Position numbers and translations under genes: made by a program. From positions 4,030,001 through 4,094,000 of the forward strand of contig BSYQ01000010.1 in the NCBI GenBank assembly GCA_030272585.1: a stretch of 64,000 bases of DNA, written 5' to 3'. Every line of letters starts with the position of its first letter. Within the stretch, counting starts at the first letter, position 1. The DNA is from Bryopsis sp. KO-2023 (Eukaryota > Chlorophyta > Ulvophyceae > Bryopsidales > Bryopsidaceae). The notes under the pieces are model-generated. The model was not told the DNA's origin, searched no databases, and saw nothing but the letters and a program-made list of their open reading frames with translations. This document shows, one piece after another, positions 33,647 through 43,214 of this stretch.

Positions 33647-35703
33647 GCGACAAGTTAGGAGGGGGGGGTGATGCTGATGGTGGAACTGCTGCTTTCGACG
33701 TTTTCTGGACATCAACTGTATATAAACTCGCACAGACAGTCTCGCTTTTGTTTGTACAGCAGTTCAGTTGGGTTGCAATGCACAGGAAAGGAAAGAAACA
33801 AGAAAAAAACCACCCAGGACAATCCACTTGAATATGTGGTCCCAGAGATGCATGAAAATTCACTCCCAGGAGTCGCCGAACAAAGCCTGGTGCAAATAGT
33901 TGCCCCCCTGTACTGTGGATGGCTCCAAGCCTTTTATCGACGTCCAACATCAACATCATGTCTGTGCCAGCCTGTGCATCATTCAAGGGAAAGAGGCAGC
34001 TACCAGATTTTTCCCTCAGATTTTTCTTTTTTTTCTTTTGTTAAGAGGGGGTTTACATCGACACAATCACACAATCACACACGAGTCTTTCGAGACTGCT
34101 GGACCCTGTTTGGGCACAATCAAGAATGTAAGGCACTCATAAAGCGATTCAAACCTAGTCCTCTCAGGGTCCCAGCACTGGCTCGAAGCTCGGCCGCGTC
34201 AATCAGAAAGACACAACTGAACATTGCATGGAAGAGGTGAACTTGCCGCCGCGAAAGCAACTCTCAAGAAGCCAGTGAAAACAGGCGAGTTTCTGTCATC
34301 GACCCATAGACATGATCTGACAAAGAGTGACCCCTTTCATTGCGGCGTCGTGGATCACTCTCCAAGACTTTTAAAAGTGGACAACTCCTGTTGTGGCTGT
34401 GGTGGTTGTGGAACGACATGAAACGCTCGAATGAATTGACGGAACTTGTGCTTCGAACCCCCCATGGTTAGTGATTCGTGGCGGCGAAGCAAAGACGCCA
34501 CAAAGTTTGAATGACCACACCCAAGGTGAAACAGAGCGAATTGCTTCAGACCGGCATTCCAGGACGGCCAGCTTCCGAATCCAACTGGCTGCATGACGTC
34601 ACCTCCACTCATTTCGCCTGGCGTCGTGTGCTGGCCACTGGAGCAGAACAATCAGAGCAATTCGTCGTCAATCCATCCTCGCCACTGGGGTTGGTGGTTA
34701 AGCACAGTAACGACTCTCTTCTGCGGACACCTTAACGGATTTGTCGTGGCCAGCCCCCCCAGTCCGCCACAAAGACGCTCTACCGAGTGTGTCTCTCCTA
34801 CAGCTGGTGCGAGCGTCTGTTCTTACTTCTACTGCATCCCCGAAGCCTGCTTTCTTCCCTCGTACGTCGAACCGTACGTTTCGTCGGTGGGCGACGGTGG
34901 GGAGCGAGGCCAACGGATTGGCTGAAGACCGCGAGAGACGAAGGTGTCGTCGATAAAGATATATGCGAGCTTGTGTGATTGTGCGACGGGACGTCGCTCG
35001 GTTTGTTTTTTTGAGTTGAACCGCGCAAAGCTTGTTTTTCGTGGTTTGATGAGATTTCGGCCAATCGTAGCACAACGGACGTACCTCAGGGCGCGCGAGA
35101 GGCTTTTCGTGCTCACGATGGGATGCGGACTGCAGTCGTGGGCGCAGCATTACTTCGAGAGTCCAGGAATCGTTGTCGCCAGATTTTGCTGCTGTTCGTC
35201 AAGGGCGAGGCTCGTCTGTTGTGCGGGAAATTTTTTTATCGCCCCTTGTTTTCGTGTCGTCTGCCATCGCCCCAGGCGTTTTTCTTACCAGTTTCAGAAC
35301 CCAACGAATTTTCCTTGGAAATGCTTCGAAACAAAAAGAAGTCCAGATTCAACACGCGTCAGTTCTATTTCCCGTCGTAGAGCTGAGAAGCACTGATTTG
35401 AATGGGCGAGTGCACCCGCAGCGCCAAACGCTTTTCGTCGAGGGTTTTTTCCGTCGGAGCTCTCGTGACTCGTGACGTTTTAATGCGAAAGCGTCTTTCC
35501 CCTCAAGAAAACTTTTTCATGCGACAGAAGACGGGAATGGATGGGTCGTGGGTATCCACACGCTTGAAACAGAGCGTTTTCGATATCGTTGACCACACGC
35601 GCCGAGACGCAGCAGTTCTATGGTCGCTAAAAGCCTATCGACTTTATCTAGGTCCGCCTTTGTGCACGATCGCCAGAAAAACGAATGAATTCTTTAATCC
35701 GGG
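33647..35703. promoter_or_regulatory. Upstream region and probable leader exon of the RING/CCCH gene
   Basis: The sequence from about 34600 to 35660 is CpG-rich compared with its surroundings, carries many short ORFs on both strands and ends at a good donor (GGGGTGAGA, 35701-35709). This fits a promoter plus an untranslated first exon. The stretch 33660-34600 holds no supported gene, though ORFs at 33668-34240 and 34698-35150 could be noncoding transcript or chance. Confidence 0.45.
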
Positions 35704-35935
35704 GTGAGAATTCATCTGAAAAAAAATCGCCAAAAAAAAAAGAAAGAAAAGAAAAGAAAAGAAAAGAAAAGAAGGAATCCTGCTGACGAAACCTCATTAA
35801 AAAATAAAATAAAAAACCAAAACAAAAAAATCCAAACCCCATGGATTTTTTTTTTGTATTTTTTTTTTTTTGATTTAGCATCGATTCTACAGACAAGTAA
35901 AACATGCATTTGTTTTTTCCCCTTGTTTTTTTCAG
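35704..35935 (+). other. Probable 5'-UTR intron of the RING/CCCH gene
   Basis: A GTGAGA donor at 35704 and a TTTTTTCAG acceptor ending at 35935 flank a 232-base intron; the start codon is the first three bases of the next exon. The intron contains an (AAAAG)n microsatellite near 35735-35773. Leader introns of this kind often boost or regulate expression. Confidence 0.55.
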
Positions 35936-37623
35936 ATGGACTGCAGTTTGTGTTACGAATCCTTCACGGAAGAGGGACCTTCCACTCCAAGAACCCTGGA
36001 CTGTGGTCACACTTTCTGCACGAGATGCATCCAGATGCTGAATCAAACCGCTACCCCACGGCAAGGTCCCAAATGCCCCGAATGCCGTGCATTCATTCGA
36101 TTCAACCGCAGAGCTGCAACCAACTTTCCGAAAAACTACAAGCTGCTGGAACTGATCCGTGAAAAGACACAGCCCACACCTAAACCAGGTAGGTAGAGTG
36201 CACCAAAAATAACACGAAATGAAATCTGGTGGAAAAAGTTAATTGTTCGTCCGGAAAGTGAGGACATCGCTAAGTGCATGCCGGATTCCATATCTATGTA
36301 AGATTTCAATGAAGATTTAGACTGTGGTTTATTCTGTGGTTCTGCGAAATGCTGAACGGAAACCCTGAAATGCTGGAAAATGCTGCTGATCCTCCCAGGA
36401 GCGGACACATCGCAAGAATATAGAGATCATCGTGGATTGGATGCCACGGACCCCTCATCATTCGCACCCCCTCCTGAAGAAGAGAGGGGGCCGTTAGGCG
36501 GCGAACCACCCGGTCTCAATGCAGAGGATCCTGATGTCTACTTCAATTTTGGATGGGGCAACAGATCAGGCGGTGGTCCTGAGCTGCACAGGCCGGAAAA
36601 CCAAGGTCCTGCCACGTTTCTCGAGTGGATGGCTAGAGGTTGGCAGACCAGGCCAGTTCAGCCAAATGCCAATCCGCCAAACTCGGAGCTGTGGCTCTAT
36701 GGATTTGACCCTCCGACATCTGGTAAGCAGAGCCCTTTCACACCACTGCTTTGTTTGGTTGTGGGGGATAATCCACAGTTATGTAGAGTTGCATCTAATT
36801 TAGGGTGCAGCCGGACATCGCATTGCTGTTCGTTTATCAGTTGATCCCTCCCACCCACCCCTTTTCCCCTCTCATAAGTGTTGCCATGATTGTTTCAGCT
36901 GGAATAGATTCCATACACACAGGATTGGTTCCCCTGAAACCCATAGATTTCTCAAGGTTCTTTTCTTGTGTTTCAGCCACCGGCACTGGGCCGACTGGAA
37001 CTGGGTCATCTTCCCATGCAAACCGAGCGACCTCCAATACTGGCGGAGGGTCGAACGCACAGCAACAGCTTTCGATGATCAACAGGCCCAATCCTCACGC
37101 TGACATGCCAGCGACTGCCATCGCCAATGGGCGAGCTGTGCAAATCTCCGAAGGGTTTTTGGTGTGCAAGTTCTTCCAGGAAGGAACCTGTCGATATGGA
37201 CCGTATTGCTGGTTTCGACATCCTTGCATCAACCAAAACAAGGCCCTGTGCAAGCACTGGCAAAAGGGGCAGTGTCGGAGAGGGGTGGGGTGCAGTTTCA
37301 GGCATGGGACGAGAGTACCCATTCGACCGAGGAACAGAAATCGAAACCGAGCCAGGCCGAATCGTCTGGGAAATCCACCCAGCGGAGCGAACGATGGGGC
37401 TCCAGGGCCCAGCGGGGCTTCGTCCAGCACTGCTATGGAGGGCAGGGGTTTGGGGTCGCAAAGTGTGGTGTTGGTTTCGGGGAATTCGTTTTCCATCATG
37501 CAAGGTGGCGAGGTCTCTGGGCCCAGCCCATCGGCTGGATCAACTTCCCTCCAACCGTCCTCTGAATCTACCAGTCCGTTTGATTCGTTGAATTTCGAGT
37601 CTGACGAGGGCTGGTATGCATGA
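35936..37623 (+). CDS. RING finger plus double CCCH zinc-finger protein (likely E3 ubiquitin ligase)
   Basis: Three coding exons (35936-36188, 36399-36722, 36977-37623) give 407 residues. The N-terminus is a complete C3HC4 RING: Cys3, Cys6, Cys23, His25, Cys28, Cys31, Cys47 and Cys50, with CGHTFCTRC at its heart. RING domains recruit ubiquitin-charged E2 enzymes, so E3 ligase activity is likely. A disordered Gly/Pro/Asn region (about 85-250) follows. Then come two C-x7-C-x5-C-x3-H fingers (Cys256-His274 and Cys284-His302), which usually bind RNA or act in makorin-type proteins. A basic Arg/Asn patch (IRPRNRNRNR) and a Ser-rich tail end the protein. The order RING then CCCH is the reverse of the usual makorin core, and no ROQ domain is seen between them as in Roquin. 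RNA-linked ubiquitination is inference. Confidence 0.86.
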
Positions 37624-40600
37624 GTTTGGACCGTAGCATCGAACCCTACAATGGGGGCTTCTCCGTGGAGGCTGTTGATATGAAATACAGAATTGTTTCG
37701 GTGGGTTGTAGAAAAAGGGGGGGAAGGGGGGCGGGGGGTTGAAAGAAAAAACAAGGGAAAAACAAACCAAAAAAAAAGGAAAAGATTGTATACGCACATA
37801 CATAGTGGCCTTTTGTTTTGGGGCATCAAGAGGATTTCATGTCGTCCAATGGTACAATTTGATGTAGGGAGGTCTTTTTTTTTCTTTTTTTTTTCTGAGT
37901 ATTTGTTTTAGTGCGTGAAAAATACACAAACCCTGAGTGGTGAAAAAAAAAGGAAGAAAAATGGTGGGAGGTTGGGGAAAAAATGAAAAGAAGGCTTCAT
38001 GCAATTGTCTATTAAGAAAAAAAGGTATCAGCATATAGTTAATATTGTATCTGATCCGCATTTCGACCCCCAGTCTGTGGGGGAAAACAAATAGCTGGGT
38101 ATAATTAACGGGGCCTTCTTTCTCATTTCTTTTGCTTTCCAAAGGAAGAAGGGCGGTGTAATTAGCGCAACTGGAAGAAAAAAAAAGGTGGAAAAAAAAA
38201 AAAAAAGTAAAAGAAAGGAAAAAGAAAAGAAAAAAGACGGTACATATCCAAAGGGAGGTGTGGAGTTTTCAAGGGAGGGGGTGGGGGAGGAAGGGGGAAG
38301 GGTTGCTAATGTTGCATATCCAGTGATTAGAGTAAAAGGTCTATGTTATGTGCACCCGATGTTTTGCTTGCTGTTGTTGGAGGGGGTTGGGGGGTAAGGG
38401 ATCTAAAAACTCCTTTTTTTTTCTTTTTAAAATCAAGAAATCGCTCAAGAAGGAAAGCGTACGGAGAAAGAAAGGCTGATTGGGAAGAGGAGGAAAGAAA
38501 AAATGCTCCAGGAAGAAGAGGAGGGGGCGGGGGGGGGGTGGGGGGGGTGGCGCATAGGATAGGGTATCAAGAATTGGTGATGGAGGGAATATGGTGGATG
38601 GGTGGGGCTGGGCGGGTTTTTTGGAAAAAAAAAGGTGGTGATAAACAGAAGGATTATCAGAAATAGAGAAGTTAAGACCATGCGTTCCACATTTTTGTAC
38701 AATGTTTTTTTTTCTTTCGGGGGGAGGGGGGGGGGGGAGATTTCATAAAGAAATTTAGTAAGGGCAGAAATAGGAGAGAAAATATATATTCACAGGGCAG
38801 TTTCAGTCTCAGCTTCGGTTTCATTTTCGATTTTATTTTTTTTTCCCCTTGAACGAGCAAAAACTAATTTCTGTTGCATTTTTTTTTTTCCTTTTGAGTA
38901 AAGAAACGCAGCACTAAAAAAAAATGCAAAAGTGTCCCATTCTCTTTTTTTTTTAATTTAAACCTTTTAGCCAAGGACAGATAGGGTAAGGGCTGAAATA
39001 TTTTTGAAAGTAGAAAAAGAAAAAGGGAAAAAAACTTGAAGAAAGTAAAAAAAACAAAGTAATATATTTTGGAATGAATATCCTTTTTTATAAAATAAAT
39101 GCTTCGGTGATGTCCATATTTTGAGGACAGAAAAAAAAATTAAAAAGAGAAGAAAAAAACAAAAAGGAAGAAAAATCCAGTACAATGATGGAATTGCAGC
39201 AACCCCTCTGTCTCTTTTTTTTTTTTTTTTCGGGGAATTTTTTTTTAGGTTTTTTTTTTTTAATTGGGACACTCTGGTTCACGCAGATTTTGATACCATG
39301 TGCTATTCATCTAATTTTATATTTCTCTACTATTTTCCCAAGAAGAATATCCAAGAGTCACAGACCATATGCCGATCGATGAGAAATGTTCGCGGGTTAA
39401 AAAGGAAGGGGGGGGGGAGTTGTAAACGACTATTGTAAGTTCATATTTTTTTTTCACAAGAAAAAAAGGGGTCTTTGGTTTTTTAATTATTTTCTTGTTC
39501 TTCCCAAAAGCTAAGGGGGGAAAGAGAAGTCGCTGCCATATCTTTTTCTTGTTCTCTTTTTGATGGATGCAGAATAAAGCAGGTATTTTCAAAAGAAAAA
39601 CTCTTCAATATGCATGGCTTGCATGCACGCTATCCATATTTTACGGATGGTCTGTTTTGTGTCAAGGAAAAAATCGGTGGTGTTCAGAATTAATGTAATA
39701 ATATGGGGGTAGTGGTCGGTCTTGTGTCGATGGATGAAAGTTAAATTTCAGTTTCTCAAAAAAAAATTCAAGAAAGAAATTTAGAAAACAAATTTCAAGA
39801 GGTGCAGTAAAAATGTCAGTGTCAGTCAAACCTCAAAAAGTGATGAGTCCATTACTGCTCCCTTCCATGCGATTCGAACTGCCCATTTATCATCGATTTT
39901 TTCTTTTTTTATTTTCAGCTTGGGTGGGGATGGACATTCATTACTTCGTGCCCATAGATTTTAAAAATAATTCCAGCCACCAGAAATTCATCCAGGAATT
40001 TATTATTTATATATTCTCATTTTTTTTTCTTTTTTCCCAAATATGAGAGATTTTGAGAGAGTCCCCTCAATCACAGTGGGGTTTAATTCCCCCCCCCCCC
40101 TCCTTTTTTCCTGGCATGGGGGATCTTCTTTTGAATGCATTCAAATTCTCTTTCTCTCTCTTTCCATGGACTGAGAGAAAGATAAAGTCCCGAGTTGTTT
40201 ACAACAATGCATTTTTCAAAGCCGTTGGCCCAAAAAGACAGTAATTTTACCGGTCTCTATCCCCCCCTCTTCCTTCCTCCCCCCCCCCCCCCCCAAAAAA
40301 AAAAACAGAGAGAAGGAAAGCCCCTGTTTTTCAAGCATCTACCAGTGACAACCTTTTGAACCACCCAACTGCTTGTGCCTACCCAACAAAAAAAAGAAAA
40401 AGAACGGTCAAAATCAAAAGAGCACAACTAAAAAAAAAGAAAATATACTGAAAAAAAATACCCCCCAAAAAAAGGATTCACACTGAATCTCCTTTCCAAA
40501 ATTATTTCCCGCGCAATGCCAAGATTTTGCACACTCTTTTTGTTTTCCAGCAGTTGTCCATGTCTCCCTTCCCCCCCCCACAAAAAATGAAAAAATAAAA

Positions 40601-41010
40601 ATTGCACAGTAATCCAAATTTTTTCTCTCCTTCACTTTCTGCTGCAGCCCCATCCCTAACTGAATGCAGACAAAATCTTTTCTTTTTTAACCAGCCAAAT
40701 TTCTACCTTTTCCCTTGCAATTTTTTTTTTTTGCCTCCTTTGTTTTCCATCCAGCTAAAATTCCACAGTTGGGGAAGCGTGAATAACTTGAAAGTCTATT
40801 TTTCCCTCATCCCTAATCAGCATTGTCAGTTTTCTCGGTCATGAGACAAAGTGTTGGGTAGACCGGCAATAGGGAAGACCCAAAAAATTTTGATATGTAC
40901 ACACAGAAATATACATATATAAATATCTGTGAATGCACTTCACCCTCCTATTTCTGTAGCTAGTTGTTTTTTGTTTTTTTTCCCTCCTCCAGCAAAGTCG
41001 TCGCCAGAAA
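37624..41010. other. Long gene-free region rich in homopolymers and purine tracts
   Basis: About 3.4 kb contains long A, G, T and C runs, GGGGAGG-type purine blocks (38270-38620) and a C(16)A(11) tract (40279-40305). ORFs here are low-complexity (Phe/Lys from T and A runs) and no exon pair is convincing. It holds the 3' ends of two converging genes. Confidence 0.55.
40279..40305. repeat. C(16)A(11) bipartite homopolymer tract
   Basis: Sixteen C followed by eleven A in the long gap between the RING/CCCH and membrane-protein genes. Confidence 0.9.
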
Positions 41011-41883
41011 TTACGTAATTAAACCGCCGATAGACGTCGAGAGACCCCACAGGCACGATATTCCGACCGCCGAGAAAATCAAAGCTTGGCCAATACCCGG
41101 CAAGTCCGACCCCACAACCATTCGCTGCCCCCCTATCCTCTCGACGAACGAGCGCCGCGACGATAGCTCCATTTTCGATAAAATGAGTGTCGGCACCACG
41201 TGGCCGAGCCACAGTTGGGCGAGGAGGACGAGTTGGCTGCACGCCGAGAACGCAGAGAATTCCCTCGAGGTCTGGTGATTCAACGGGGCACCCCCCAGAA
41301 CCAACAGCGAATCGTTCAGAAACTCCCAAAGCGCTAGCAAAGGAGCGTCGTTGTTGCGGAAAGCCTCCTTGCACATCCGACGACCGGGGACGAGCGCCAT
41401 ACAGAAAACAGCCAAGGTCTGAAGCACGAGGTGTTCCAAAAAGGGCAGGGGCATGCCCAACCCAATCCAGATTTGAACCAGCGACCCCGACCGAAGAATA
41501 ATCGTCTTGAACAACGCACTGGAGTCCATCACCTCGTACTTTATCCACTTGGGCGCACCGTTACAAAACCCAATCAAACGAATCGAGCGGAAAAACACGA
41601 CGAAAGGCGTTCGATTCGGTTTCCACACGTCGGACCGCATCACGAGATATTGGATGCACACGACGGAAAACGATAGCAGGCTGGCCCACCCTCCGGCTCG
41701 GTCCGTCACCCCATTGGGCTGAGTCTTGACGAATTCGTACACAACGAACCAACCTTGCGACACGAGGTTGAGGTATATGGTGAACCAGTCCAGCAGCTCG
41801 AAACCTTGCGACTGTCGGAAAGTGGCGTAGCGATGCTCCAACGACTTACTTGAAAATCGGAGGGTGAGCGGGTGGACCTGCAT
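41011..41883 (-). CDS. Multi-pass membrane protein of unknown function, single exon
   Basis: One open frame from an ATG at 41883 gives 290 residues ending in GLITstop. Hydrophobic segments occur around GFELLDWFTIYLNLVSQGWF, GWASLLSFSVVCIQYLVM, LVQIWIGLGMPLPFLEHLVL, LVLLAQLWLGHVVPTLIL and QALIFSAVGISCLWGL, suggesting five or six membrane helices. I do not recognise the family. The opening MQVHPLTLRFSSKSLE is not a typical signal peptide, so the first helix may serve as anchor. The region has higher GC and more CpG than its flanks and no introns. The gene is head to head with REV3. Possible roles in transport or lipid handling would be guesses. Confidence 0.72.
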   Translation of the reverse strand: MQVHPLTLRFSSKSLEHRYATFRQSQGFELLDWFTIYLNLVSQGWFVVYEFVKTQPNGVTDRAGGWASLLSFSVVCIQYLVMRSDVWKPNRTPFVVFFRSIRLIGFCNGAPKWIKYEVMDSSALFKTIILRSGSLVQIWIGLGMPLPFLEHLVLQTLAVFCMALVPGRRMCKEAFRNNDAPLLALWEFLNDSLLVLGGAPLNHQTSREFSAFSACSQLVLLAQLWLGHVVPTLILSKMELSSRRSFVERIGGQRMVVGSDLPGIGQALIFSAVGISCLWGLSTSIGGLIT

Positions 41884-43214
41884 TGTGCGCGCGCACCTCT
41901 ATCAATAGCACCACCACCGTCCGTGGATCATCACCAACCAGAAATCGCTTGCTGGCAAAACCCGTACGTATGGCGTAAGGGGGGGGCGTGATCGGGGAGT
42001 TGGTTCGCGTCTGTCGCACCCACAGTACATGCGTACTCTTGTAGGATGCGGTCGGATGCGGGACGGTTATTATTAGTGTGCTGATACGCTTTGGTGGACA
42101 CCGTTGAGGTGTGGGAAGCTGGCAATCTGGGCGTTTTCCTTCCCATCGACTGGACTTTGCGCTAGTTTTTACTGGAAGCATCATCGGCGATTCGACCTGG
42201 AAGTAGCATGCCAGTATCAGCGTTTCTGGAAGTCAGTTAGGATTCCCCCCGGTGTGTATTACAATGGTTAATCTTGGTGGGGGGTTGTTTTCGCTTTTTG
42301 TGATTTTTTGGGACATGTTTGTGTTGTTTTTATTCTGAATAAGCGAATGGACAATTGATGAAGTGTGTGGAAATTTGTTTTGCCATTTATAGGCCTTTTG
42401 AATGTTCAGGGTGGAACTGTGGGGTGCTGATTCCCTATTGTTGATATTTTTTTGGGCTTCAATCTTGTACCATTTCAATATGATCCTCGTATCCCAATTT
42501 GGCAATCGTCCTTTAAAAGGAAAGAAAAGAAACAAACTCCTTTTCTTTGAAAAATGAGGGAAATGACTTTTGAGCCCCCATCAGCAATTTGGTCCCAATT
42601 TGGTTAAATTATTTCAAATTGCGCAATTAACATTGCTCATCCCATCCAAAATAATTCTATTGCATGCGGAGGAGGCGGCGGGTAGAGGATTCCAGCAATG
42701 TTTGTCAAGAAAGACTAAAGTGGCATCCAATGTGACAAATTGGGAATGGATTTTAATTGTTTTCTTGTAAAGGGCTTTCTATTCAATGTTTTTTTGTTTG
42801 TTTTTCTGGTTCAAAAAAATAAGTTGGCAAAGGCTGTACGTCGTTTGCAATCCTCTGCTTTGCTTGAGCCATTTCCACCATTGATATTTCCACCATTGAT
42901 ATTGATGAACACAATAGCATTCGAAAGAGGTTTGGTTATGTTTTCTCTTGCTTTTTCGGATTGTGGCTTGTTGGGTGATTGGAATAAATACGGATGAGGT
43001 TAATGAAATTACATGTGGCATCCACCTTGCAAGGAAAGAACACCCCACCAGCCCAGTCCAGAAGGGTGCCCCCACGAAACTCTCCTCACCAAAAACTTCT
43101 GCGAAGGAGGAATGATTTGTCACGAATCGTAGCTTCCCACCACCTCCCGCCGTATCTCGAAACATATCTTTAAGCAATTCAATCACAAACCGAAAAAAAA
43201 ATCCGAGACAAAGC
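41884..43214. promoter_or_regulatory. Divergent region between the membrane protein and REV3
   Basis: About 1.3 kb contains the upstream regions of both genes. The first 300 bases are CpG-rich and the rest AT-rich. A tandem duplication of TTTCCACCATTGATA is at about 42879-42908. No gene is supported here. Confidence 0.45.
42879..42908. repeat. Tandem 15-base duplication upstream of REV3
   Basis: TTTCCACCATTGATA is repeated twice back to back, about 310 bases before the REV3 start codon. Confidence 0.8.

Noticed and set aside
37624..41010. Lys- and Phe-rich ORFs in the long gap
   Set aside because: They are translations of A and T runs with no splice partners or domains.
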